Below, in pieces: positions 22,908-33,839 of a stretch of DNA of 64,000 nucleotides. The notes under the pieces were generated by a model. The model made no database searches, was not told the origin of the DNA, and saw only the letters and a program-made list of their open reading frames with translations. The translations under genes were made by a program, and so were the position numbers. This DNA is from Neocallimastix lanati (nom. inval.) (Eukaryota; Neocallimastigomycota; Neocallimastigomycetes; Neocallimastigales; Neocallimastigaceae): the NCBI GenBank assembly GCA_016946835.1, contig JACVTC010000009.1, forward strand, positions 1,958,501-2,022,500, written 5' to 3'. The stretch's first letter is position 1. The number at the start of each line of letters is the position of its first letter.

Positions 22908-23860
22908 ATTGTTTTAGTGTTTATTTATTTGTTTATTTATTTTTAATATTTTTTTTTTATTTTGTGTGTGTATAACAAATATATTAAATGTATTAAATTA
23001 TTTTTTTTTTTAAAGAATTATTATATAAATAAATAAAGCTTTAATTATATTTTTATTATATATATAAATATTTTGTTTATTTATATAATTTTACTTATTT
23101 TTTTTTTTTTTTTTTTTTTGAATTAAAAAAAAAAAAAAAAAAAAAAAAAAGAATAAAAAATATAAAAGATGTATGGTATTTATATCAAAAAAAAAAAAAA
23201 TAAAATAAAAAAAATTAAAAAAAAATAAAAGAAATCTATATATAACTTTATTTTTTATTTGTGAAAAAAAGTACGGCAATTGTATTTAAAAAAAGTAACT
23301 AATTTAAAATTTAATATATATATATATAACTATAAAAAATATTTTAAACTTTTTTAATTATAAAAAATGGAATGGGATGCATTTTCTTATAAATAATAAA
23401 TTGAATCATTTTTTTAAAATAATTTCCATTTTATAATAATGAAATAAAAATGTGTTTATACAAATTATTGGAATTTGGAGTATTTCACAATGTAATTATT
23501 TTATTATGTAATTTTACGCCATAAAATTTTTTAATATTTTTAATACATTTATAAATAAATATATAAATTATAATCAAGTTTAGAAATAAATATAAATGTA
23601 TAAATGTATTTTGATTATTTATTTTAATAAATATTAAAAAAAATATTATATTTTTTAAAAGTTAAAAAATGATATATTTTCTTATAAAATACTTATAAAA
23701 AAAAAAAAAAAAAAAAAAAAAATAAATAAATAATTAAAACTAATTTATTCATAATAAATAAATTAAATATATTAATAGCAAATAATAAAGAAAATGTTTT
23801 TTTTTTTTTTTAAATTATAAAATAATATATTTTTTTTAAAATTAAAATATTTTTTTATAA
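22908..23860. other. AT-rich spacer upstream of the pectate lyase gene
   Basis: Contains T and A runs facing each other at 23098-23150 (a long imperfect A/T foldback) and an A run near 23699-23721. It must hold the pectate lyase promoter. No other feature was seen. Confidence 0.5.
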
Positions 23861-24774
23861 ATGGAAGAAAATATAAATATTGAGAGAAGTGAAACTAATT
23901 TAGGAAAAAGAATAAATTATTACTAACAAAAAATATAAATTTAATTTTCATCAAAAAAAAAAAAAAAAAAAAAAAAAGATTATTTAAAGAGTATAAATAT
24001 ACTAAATATAAATATAAAACTTTAAATAAAAGTAAATCTTTTATTATTTTAAACAATAAGAAGGAATTTTAAAATATAAAAATTTATATAACATTTTGAA
24101 AAAGAATTTAATACTTCTATATCTATGACAGAATATAAAATTAAAGATGAAATTAGAAAAAGTTCATTTCCTTTGGTTATAAAGTTAAAACATCTATTTA
24201 ATGAAGTTTCATAAAAATAAGATTTAAATGTCCTGAATAAAATGCAATTAAACTCAAAAAAACGAGAAATATAAATAAGCAACTACCTCCTGATGTAATT
24301 GATGAAATTCCTGATGAATCAATATATTATAAAACAGTATGAAATGAGAATTTTATAATATTCAAAACTCCTAATTTAATAATCTTCCAATTCCCATTCT
24401 AAGAAAAATTTTATATGAAATATAATGAAGACATATTTGCATATGGAACTTTTTATATTGAACTTAAATTTAGTTTTCAAATATTCATTAATAGAATTAA
24501 TATTAAAGATTTAAATAGTTTATATATTACTTCTTTATAGGTATTAAAATAAAATAAAATAAAATAAAAAAAAAGCTCTTTATGAGATGTTATTTAAAGA
24601 AATAAAAAAGAAATGCTAATAAATATGATAGTAATACTATAATTATTCCAAAAATTTTCATTATGATTAAGAAAATGGCATATCTATCGCAGTAGAAAAA
24701 ATATTTCCTAATATAAATATTAAATACTGTAATTGGTACTATAAAAGAGTATTAGAATTTAAAAAATGAATAAT
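23861..24774 (+). pseudogene. MULE-type transposase pseudogene (probable FLYWCH/MULE protein)
   Basis: A degraded coding region read in pieces. It opens with an ATG frame of about 21 codons ending 'GKRINYY', like the start of a FLYWCH finger. In 24270-24540 a single frame with TGA at 24340 and TAA at 24400 contains 'PPDVIDEIPDESIYYKTV', 'NEDIFAYGTFYIELKFSFQ' and a stop at 24538. Downstream frames give 'ALYEMLFKEIKKK', then 'ENGISIAVEKIFPNINIKYC' and 'WYYKRVLEFKK'. The layout D-x-T-F ... Q ... Y-x-x-L-F-K ... E-x-x-x-x-x-A ... F-P ... C-x-x-H/Y-Y is that of the MULE transposase domain. Several stops and at least two frameshifts mean it is dead. An A-rich insertion lies at 24541-24575. Confidence 0.72.
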
Positions 24775-26115
24775 AATTTTCAGATATCAAGAATATTTTA
24801 ATTTTTTTTTTTTCAAATATGTATATAATGAAAATTTCAAAAATATTTTATTTTTAAATAGCATTCTAATTTTAAAGAATATTTTAATTTTAAAAAAAAT
24901 AAAAATAAAAAAACATTAACCCTAATATACATTATTTATAAAATTTTGAAACGCCACATTTTCCGAAATGAAACACTTTTAAATTATTTTATAAAGTTCT
25001 TGGAACAATTATGCTTTTATTTTTTTTACTAATTGAAATTTTTGACGATCTGTTACACAGATTACACAAATTATTACCAAATAAATTTTTTTTTTTTTTT
25101 TTTAATAATTTTATATTCCACTTATTTTCCATTTTTATTAAAATAAGTTTTGTAGTAAAAGTGTTGTTGTTTACCTTAATTGTACATATATTTTATAATT
25201 GTTTTTCTTTCATACCATAATTAACAACAATTATATAAACATATACTAGTATAGAAATATCTATTATTTAGGATATATATATATACATAATTTTAATCAC
25301 TTTAATTAATTTTAAATAATATTATTTCATTTTAATGTCTAATATCTTTTTTTTTTTTTTTTTTCTTTAATGATTTTATTTACTTTATCAATACTTGATT
25401 ATATAAAATTTGTTTATTTTATTATTGTTTTAATAATTTTTATGTCAATTTTTTCTATATATAGAAACTTTGAAATTAGAAGTATCCATAAAGATAAGAT
25501 CAATATATTATTTCCTTTATTTATTTTCTATTAATTTATTATCAGGAATATATTAAAAATAGAATTATTGTACTTCCTTCTTTATATATCATTTTAATAT
25601 ACGAATCATTAGTCATTTAATGTAACGTACAAAACTTTGTTTATGATTACTAGTCATTAGATAATTCTTTTATTTTTTTTTATTTATTTATGAATGTTTG
25701 AATAATGAATGATATTTAATATGCTATATTATTATAAAATATTGTATTGCTTATTATATTGCATTATTATATATAATTATTTTATATAAATTTATTTTTA
25801 TCTTTATAACATATTTATTTTTTATCTTTATAACATATTTATTTTTTATCTTTATTATATTTATTTTTTATCTTTAGAGTATCTTTATTTTTATCTTTAT
25901 GGTTATTTCTATTTTCTTTTTTTTTCTTTTTTTTTTTTTTTTAAAAAAAAATTTTTTTCATTTTCATTTTCTATTCTTTTTTTTTATTTATTTGTTTTAA
26001 ATACATGATATTACCTAATATATTAATGGTTGTGTCAAAACTTTATTTATATTTTTGATTATTTATTAATATGACTTTTATATATATATTTAAAAGTCTT
26101 ATTAATTTAATGTTA

Positions 26116-26146
<31 letters not shown>

Positions 26147-26640
26147 GTAATATAATTATTGTTTTTAAAAAAAAAAATTTCTAAAAAAAAACAAATTTAA
26201 AAAAAAAAAAAAAGAAAAAGAAAAAAAAAAAAAGAAAATTAAAAAAAAATATATATATATATATATTGATTACAAGAATAAACATTATATTTATATTAAT
26301 GGTTATATATTAATATTTATATATAAATATTAATAGTATTGTATTCATTATTAATGATATATTATATTATTAAGCTTCCTGTAAATGTGGATTGTTCATT
26401 ATATTTTTATATTTATATATATATATAATATTTAATAATAATAAAATTAAGTCTACTATACCTTAATTAAATAACTATAAAATTATAAAATTTATAAAAA
26501 TTAATTGAAAATAAAATTTTAATTTATTTATTAATATTAATAAATTTTCAAATATATGTATGTATAAAAAAAGTGCTTTATTGAATATGAACATATGTCG
26601 GTATTATTATCTTTTAAAATTTTTGTTAATATTCTACTGT
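24775..26640. other. AT-rich spacer
   Basis: Stop-dense A/T sequence. It includes a short repeat of 'tttatctttataacatatt' at 25796-25870, an (AAT)n tract at 26119-26148 and A-rich runs at 26167-26250. A 69-codon frame at 25011-25220 has no recognisable content. Confidence 0.5.
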
Positions 26641-27003
26641 TACGAATTGAACAATTTTTATTTTATTTTATTTTATTTTATTTTATTCAATCTGTACTTC
26701 ATATTTATATTTCTACTATTTATTTTATTTTATTTTATTTTATTCAATCTGTACTTTATATTTATATTTCTACTATTTATTTTATTTTATTTTATTCAAT
26801 CTGTACTTTATATTTATATTTCTACTATTTATTTTATTTTATTTTATTCAATCTGTACTTTATATTTATATTTCAATTATTTATTTTATTTTATTTTATT
26901 CAATCTGTACTTTATATTCATATTTCAACTATTTATTTTATTTTATCCCATCTGTACTTCATATATATATTTTAACTATTTATTTTATTTTATTTTTATT
27001 TCT
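26641..27003 (+). repeat. 52-bp minisatellite, six copies
   Basis: The core 'attcaatctgtactt' recurs with 'ctgtac' at 26692, 26749, 26801, 26853, 26905 and 26952. Copies are joined by 'tatttatatttctactatt' and a variable number of 'ttttat' pentamer steps. Spacings of 57, 52, 52, 52 and 47 differ by multiples of five, so copies gain or lose TTTTA units. The same unit occurs inverted at 43333-43435. Confidence 0.95.
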
Positions 27004-27371
27004 ATATTTCATTAAATATATTTTTAATTAAAATTTTATTTTGTAAATTAAATAAATTTTATAATTAATAAATGTAATAATAATTTTTAATAATAATAAA
27101 AATTAATAATTAAAATAATATGTATTAATTTTAATTTTTAATCTTTTTTTTTTTTTAAATTTTTTATTTTTTACATTTTTATAAAGTAATATATATATAT
27201 TTTTAAAAATAATAATTATTTATACCTTTAAAATCAAAAAACAAATAAAACAAATTTAAATAGTAATAATAAAAATAATAAAAATAGAACAAGAAAGAAA
27301 AATTAAATATACTAAAAAAGAGTCAATCTAAATATAATAATAATAAAATTTAATTTATATATATTTTAAAA

Positions 27372-27715
27372 ATGACAAGTAACCCACATATTCCTAGTGG
27401 TTATACAAGAGTCCAAACAAGCATAGGAGATTATGCTTCTTCATCGACTTCAAATGCGATTAATAGTAATAACGTTAAATTTAATGATAATAATACAATA
27501 CCTGAATATACAAATTTTCAACAATCTCTGATTCAAAAATTAAATTCATTACAATATAACAATCATATGAATCCGGAATTTCAAAATTTAAGTAATCAAG
27601 GTATAATGGATTATGAGGAATATTCATTAAATCAATCTGCAGCTGAAGTACTTACAGATAGTGGAATTTTAGCTTTACACGTTTTAAGCAACACAAGGGT
27701 ATTTTAATATATATA

Positions 27716-27747
<32 letters not shown>

Positions 27748-28010
27748 ATTATTTATTGTTACTCTAAATCTATAGATTTCATTTTTAATTTATTAATATT
27801 TATTAAAACATCCACATATTAACAAATAATAATATTTATTTATTTATTTATTCATCTATTTATTTTATTTTTTAACATTTATATTTTTTTTTTTTATGAA
27901 ATTTATCAATATGAATATTGTATCACTTTTCATATATACAAATATAGAATCCAACATTTATTCGTCAAAGAATGAAAAGATATTTATCAAAAATAAATCC
28001 AGATGAATGA
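27372..28010 (+). CDS. Small uncharacterised protein, 2 exons, 129 aa
   Basis: Exons 27372-27698 and 27948-28010 join in phase 0 (AGG|GT ... ATAG|AAT) to 130 codons ending TGA. The ATG sits in an A-rich context ('ttttaaaaatgac'). The N-terminal half is Ser/Asn/Gln-rich and probably disordered. The C-terminal half is better ordered: 'LNQSAAEVLTDSGILALHVL', then 'SNTR' and, from exon 2, 'NPTFIRQRMKRYLSK', a helical basic end. I do not recognise the family. The spliced exon 2 gives a basic helix and a stop within 21 codons, so the model is complete. Without splicing the frame would end two codons past the donor. Confidence 0.6.
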
Positions 28011-28668
28011 TTTATTGTTAGTAATTTTAAAATAATCAAATTTAGTAAAAAATTAATTAATATCGTGATTAAAATATAATTAAATATATATATATATATA
28101 TTATTCGGTTTTCTATATATCCTCATTATTTAGTATCATTTTAAATGGAAATGAAATTTTATTTAATTCTGTAACATATTTATTTATTTTATATATTAAT
28201 ATATATAAATAAATTTAAAAGTAATAAACATAAATTATCAATCACTTTTTATTTATGCTTAGCATATTTCTTTTTTAATATACTGTTATATAAAAATTAT
28301 AATTATTTTTAATATAGTAATTTCAGATTATTACTTTATTAATTTTTTTAATTAAACATTAATAAACCATTTATATTAATATCATTTATAAATAAAGAAA
28401 TAGCATATTAGAAATATTATATATTTATTTTAATAAGAATAAATAACTTTTTAAAAAAATGAATATAACATTGTTACTTTAATATAAATTTTTAAAAAAG
28501 CCTATTAATAAGCATTAACATTCATTTTTGTTATTGATTTAAAGAAAAGATTTTAATATTTTAAATATTCTTACATTAATAAAAATATAAAGTAATTCTT
28601 CGATAAATATCAGAAAATATATTATTAATTACTCTATTTAAATTTTACATATAAATGTTAAAGACATA

Positions 28669-28748
<80 letters not shown>

Positions 28749-29454
28749 TAAATTATATTATTAATTACGGTCATTAATATGATAATAAAAATAAAATAGA
28801 AATTAAATTATTATATGGAGTATTGCACCTTTTATATTATTATTTAGAAAAGAATTGGAAATTATGCTGCATAACTTTGTAGTTATAAAACATAAAACAT
28901 AGTGTACATAATACAATATAAAATAACATGAATTTGTAATTTAAATTACATCTAATTTCAATATACCCAATATTGGTGATGAAAAATACATGCACATATC
29001 GATAAACTGCATTGGAATATTAATTAACAAATTATGTTATTATTCATATAATATATCATTTAGTATTTTAAAAAAGTGTTCTACAACTATTGAATTTAAG
29101 CTATTGAAAAATATTTTTATTGCTTTTGTTTTTTTAAATTGGAATTCAATGTAATTTATTTGTTCCATATAATTTTCATTCCACGCAATTGAACTATTTT
29201 GTGTTTATTTTTCATGTGTATGGATATATTTTAAATATAATATATAATCATTAGTTATATTTATTTTATAATTTATTTATTAAATATTAAAAATTGAAAA
29301 TTAATTATTAATTATTATATTTATGTGTTAGTTAAAGTACAAAAATTATTAACTATACTTTTTCATTACTTCTAGTACTATTTTTTTTTTTTTTTTTTTC
29401 TTTTAATGGTGTAGAAAAAGAAAAAAAGGAAAAAGATTAACGATAATAGTAAAA
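28011..29454. other. AT-rich spacer with (TTA)n tract
   Basis: Contains about 24 TTA units at 28675-28747. A stop-free plus-strand stretch without an ATG start lies at about 28941-29155 ('NIGDEKYMHISINC', 'KKCSTTIEFKLLKN'); it may be a coding relic but matches nothing I know. Confidence 0.4.
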
Positions 29455-30026
29455 AACTAACCAAGGTTCTATTCTGGTTGTTAGTCCGTGGTCATACATA
29501 CGTAGGGCTCCTGATTCGATCCCGCACTATGATCATTTTCTAGGTTTTCCTAACAAGAAGTTTTTGACGAAATATGGTGGTTAGGGTTTCAGGTAAGTTT
29601 ATATAAATTATTATTAGAATAGATACTGAACTAATTGAGAGGGTTGCGCTAGTACTGTATATTTAAGAGGGAATTATTAGCATTCGGGTACATGATTTCA
29701 TGTATTCATATAGATATATTCTACTAAGTTGTAATCTTTTCTGACATTTATAGATTTGCCAGGGAGCTAGTACGAATCTATATGGGTTAGGTTATACTGA
29801 CCTCGTTTTAAAGGGTAATTACGAACTGAAGAAGCTCTCGGAGAAATAGTACTAGAAAAACTCTCAGCAATAATTTGTATGTAAGAGCACCAATGCTGAA
29901 AAACTCAAGAAAGGTCGTCCAGTAGGAACAATTCTGCCTTTTAAAAAGAAAGTGCGTGACTACCTCTATATTCCCACTGCTCTTGAGGAGGGAGCTAAAA
30001 CCAAGGGTGGTACATACTGGAAATAA
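29455..30026 (+). mobile_element. Mobile-element debris with coding end, copy 1
   Basis: An unusually complex, GC-richer block in AT-rich DNA. From 29784 ('gggttaggttatactgacc') to 30026 it is related to 36689-36893. Positions 29889-30026 form a 46-codon open frame with 'KLKKGRPVGT' (an AT-hook-like K-G-R-P), 'KKKVRDYLYIPTALEEGAK' and a TAA stop, immediately followed by an A run. The upstream portion (29455-29640) has a degenerate RNA polymerase III B-box-like 'gattcgatcccg'. The coding end recalls the basic N-terminal region before a BED-type finger in hAT-like proteins, but this is only an impression. A terminal A run in both copies suggests retroposition. Confidence 0.55.
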
Positions 30027-30088
30027 AAAAAAAAACTGGTAGTATTTCCTGCTTTTTTTTGGCAGGAAATACTACCAGTTTTTTTTTT
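30025..30088. repeat. Perfect 27-bp inverted repeat (hairpin)
   Basis: Left arm 30026-30052 and right arm 30062-30088 are fully complementary. The unique part is 'ctggtagtatttcctgc' and its complement, extended by ten A:T pairs; the 9-base loop is 'ttttttttg'. It starts at the stop codon of the preceding element. Confidence 0.95.
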
Positions 30089-30546
30089 ACGCACTTATTT
30101 ATCTGGTAATCTTAATACCGAATTGAATAAAATTTTCTTTAATATTAATGGTTATAAGATTTCCTTCCACTGATTGGTCAAGAACGAAATTTTATTTTTA
30201 TTATATTTTATTTATATTTTAATTTTTAATTTATAATTTTTTTATTATATTTACATTATCATTATATAAATACGTAAATAATACAAAATAAATACATAAT
30301 GTAAGAGAATAATATTTATTAAAAAAAAGTTAATAATTTAAATTTTAATTGTAGTTTTTAAAAAAAAATTTTTTTTTAAATTATTTTATATTTTATATTA
30401 TATTAAATTATATATTGATTATAATTTAAGTATATTTAAATATAAACTATTCTAATATATTAATGGATTTTTTTTTTTTTTTTTTTTTAAAATTTGATTG
30501 TTAGAATTTTAATTAAGATTTATATATATTATTATTTTTCTATTTT

Positions 30547-30595
<49 letters not shown>

Positions 30596-30717
30596 CTTTA
30601 CACTTTAATAATAAAAATAATATTAAAAGAAATTAATAAAATCTTTAAGTAGATTTATTAAATCCAATAATTTAATATTAATTAAATTAGTTGAAATAAT
30701 TACATTTTATAAATAAA
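30089..30717. promoter_or_regulatory. Upstream region of PRPP synthetase with 46-base T tract
   Basis: AT-rich spacer. An uninterrupted T tract at 30550-30595 ends about 120 bp before the ATG, a typical nucleosome-excluding promoter element in AT-rich fungi (inference). A second T run lies at 30471-30488. The GMP synthase gene has a similar tract. Confidence 0.5.
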
Positions 30718-32333
30718 ATGGACGCACCTTCCAATTCTATAAAAATTTTTGCTGGAAATGCTCATATGGAACTTGCAAAACTTATTGCAAGGTTATTATT
30801 TAATCATATTTTAATCATATTTATTATAAAAAAATTTTTTTTATTTATTGATTAATTATTTAAATATTCTAAAAAATATGTATTAAAAGAAAATTTTATT
30901 TGAAAAATAAATAAATAAGAAATAGTAATGATAATAAATAATAATAATAAAAAAAAGTATAGAAGTTATTTAATAATATAAATGTTAATATTAAGTAATA
31001 TATTTAAAATAATATACCGAAAATTAAAACTATTTATTATTTTATTTAATTTAATTTTTATTCGAATATTTATTATATTAAATAATAATTTTTATTTTTA
31101 TTTTTTTTCTTTTCTTTTCTTTATTCAATATATATATATAATATATATTATATTAATAATAATGAAATATAAAATTATAATTTTTTTTTTTTACGATATA
31201 TTAAATATAATAATATATATATAGACGTCTTAACTTAGATTTAGCTAAGGCTGCTGTTCTTAAATATTCCAACAATGAAACTTCTGTTACCATTGGTGAA
31301 TCTGTTCGTGATGAAGATGTTTACATTATTCAACCAGGTTGTGGTGAAATTAATGATAATTTAATGGAATTACTTATTATGATTCATGCTTGTAAGACTG
31401 CTTCTGCTCGTCGTATTACAGCTGTTATTCCATGTTTCTTCTATGCTCGTCAAGATAAGAAAGATAAGTCTCGTGCTCCAATTTCAGCTAGACTTATTGC
31501 TAACATGTTAACAGTTGCTGGTGCTAACCACGTCATTACTATGGATCTTCACGCCTCTCAAATTCAAGGTTTCTTCAACATTCCAGTCGATAATTTATAT
31601 GCTGAACCATCTACTCTTAAATACATTCGTGAATGTATTCCAGATTACAAGGAAGGAAAGGTTGTTATTGTTTCACCAGATGCTGGTGGTGCTAAACGGT
31701 AGAATTTTTATTTTTATTATTTTTTTATAATATAAATTAAAATATTCAAAAAAAAAAAAAGTTTTAAAAAAATAGTTTTCTTTATTATTATTACTATTAT
31801 AATTACTTTTTTTTTTTTTTATTTTGTTTTATTTTTATTAAGAAAATTAGAATCATAAATATTTTTTCGATATTAATTATAAATTTAATGTATTATTTAA
31901 AATTAGTGCTACTTCCATCGCTGATAGATTAGATTTAGAATTCGCTCTTATTCACAAAGAACGTAAGAAGGCTAACTTTGTTTCAAGAATGGTTCTTGTC
32001 GGTGATGTTAAGGGTAAGACAGCTGTTCTTGTTGATGATATGGCTGATACTTGTGGTACTTTAGGTAAGGCTGCTCAAACTTTAGTTGAAAATGGTGCCA
32101 CCAAAGTTTATGCTATTGTTACCCATGGTATTTTATCTGGTAAAGCTTGTGAAGTTATTAATAATTCAGCTTTAACTCAAGTTGTCGTTACTAACACAAT
32201 TCCACATGAAGATAAAAAGAAGTTATGTCCAAAGATTGCAACTATTGATGTTTCTCCAACTATTGCTGAAGCCATTAGAAGAACTCATAATGGTGAATCA
32301 GTCAGTTACTTATTCCACAATGTTCCAGCATAA
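30718..32333 (+). CDS. PRS: Ribose-phosphate pyrophosphokinase (PRPP synthetase), 3 exons, 324 aa
   Basis: Exons 30718-30791, 31225-31698, 31907-32333; 325 codons with TAA. The protein follows class I PRPP synthetases from end to end: '[19 protein letters not shown]', '[19 protein letters not shown]', '[20 protein letters not shown]', the ATP-loop region '[17 protein letters not shown]', '[19 protein letters not shown]', the 'SPDAGGAKR' metal/ribose-5-phosphate site, and the PRPP loop '[12 protein letters not shown]'. Length matches the 310-325 residue family norm. It makes PRPP from ribose-5-phosphate and ATP in the cytosol for purine, pyrimidine, His and Trp synthesis. Exon 1 is short and intron 1 is 433 bp. 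Codon choice (CGT, GGT, GCT, AAG) is biased as in highly expressed genes. The frame from 31515 to 31730 is a shadow. Confidence 0.97.
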
Positions 32334-32675
32334 TTTGAATATAATAAAAAATATTTTTGTCATAAAATATTAATTTTTTTTTATATAATAAACAATAAAA
32401 ATAGAAAAAAAAAAGTCAATAAATTTATTATTTATAAAAGAAACAAAAATCAACTAATTTCTTTTTTTTTAAAAAAAAAAAATTAAATAGTTATTATAAA
32501 GTGCCACTAAAAAAAATGAAAAGTCAATAATATTAATACAACAAAAACAAAGAAAAAAAAAAAAAAAAGAAGAAAATTAAAATAAATTATAATAAAATTT
32601 ATTTTCCTTTCAATAAAACAAAAAGGGAAATAGTTAATAATAATTGAAACAAAATTATATAATATGGAAAACAAC

Positions 32676-32708
<33 letters not shown>

Positions 32709-33661
32709 GAGGTGCCTATCTAAATAAAATCCTAATTTAATTAATATTTTTAAAAGAAAAATATATATATATATAAAAATCATACAATAGATTTTTTTTT
32801 AATTATTTTTAATTATTTTTAATTTAATTTTTGCTATAAAAAAGATTCATCATAAGTTATTTATAATTATTAATTTTTTTATTTCAAAAGAAAAAAAAAA
32901 AAAATTGAAAAGTGTAATAAAAAAAAAAATAATAAAAATAAAAATAAAAATAAAAATAAAAAAATATATATATATTTATATTAAAAGGGAAATAAAATAG
33001 ATATACAATATAAGAGCTAAATGTTTATTATTTATACATTATAAATCATAAGTTTAAAAAATTTTGTTTTATTATAGAAATTTAATGGGATTATCATATT
33101 AAATAAAAATAGTATTAATTAAGGAAGCATTTAATGAGTATCAATTTTATTATTGTTTAACAATTTTTATTAAGATATTTAAAAAAAAAAAAATATAATA
33201 AAAAAAAATACATTTACTTAATAATAATGAAACTATTAAAATAATTAAAATACATTAATGTAAATTAAAAATATGTAATTTTTAATATAAAAATTTTTTT
33301 TAAAAAAAAAAATAGGCATAATGATTGATATATTATTAATATTCTATAGATGAATTAATGGTTGTAATTATACTATTTTAGTTATTATTATTCTCATTTT
33401 TAACCTATATATAATAATTTATATCATATAATTTCTGGATTTATATAAATAAATTGACTTTTTTAATATATAAATAAATTAATATTAATATGAATTGATT
33501 ATATTTAATATATTATAATCATACATATAACATAATCACTATGATTAGTTTAATTACAAGAAATATACTAGTAAGTATTCAATAAAAGATGGTATTTTTT
33601 TTTTTATGGTTAGAACGATTAATAATTTAATAATAAATAACATCTTATTAAAATGATAACA

Positions 33662-33693
<32 letters not shown>

Positions 33694-33732
33694 GTATATG
33701 TAATAAATATTTAAGAGTTTTATTTATTATAT

Positions 33733-33767
<35 letters not shown>

Positions 33768-33839
33768 CTTTCTCAGGCCTTAAATATATTATTATTATTA
33801 TTATTATTTTTTATATCTAATCTATATGTGCTCCATGAT
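32334..33839. other. AT-rich 3' spacer between convergent genes
   Basis: Holds A and T runs, a (TA)n tract at about 32761-32774, (AAAAT)n at 32929-32960, and A/T runs at 33666-33692 and 33738-33763. Positions 33765-33839 still resemble the end of an ankyrin coding region ('tctcaggccttaaatat'). Confidence 0.5.

Noticed and set aside
23861-24774. Alternative genetic code explaining in-frame TGA/TAA in the relics
   Set aside because: All intact genes here stop normally and never use TGA, TAA or TAG internally; the relics also contain frameshifts.
26560-27015. 151- and 126-codon plus-strand frames
   Set aside because: Translation of the 52-bp minisatellite and TTTTA steps; no codon-like structure beyond the repeat.
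29460-29545. tRNA gene
   Set aside because: A B-box-like string is present, but the bases beside it do not form a T-arm stem, and no acceptor or anticodon stem could be paired.
29784-29800. Telomere-like 'gggttagg' (also 19267)
   Set aside because: Single occurrence at each site with no tandem TTAGGG run; at 29784 it belongs to a dispersed element.
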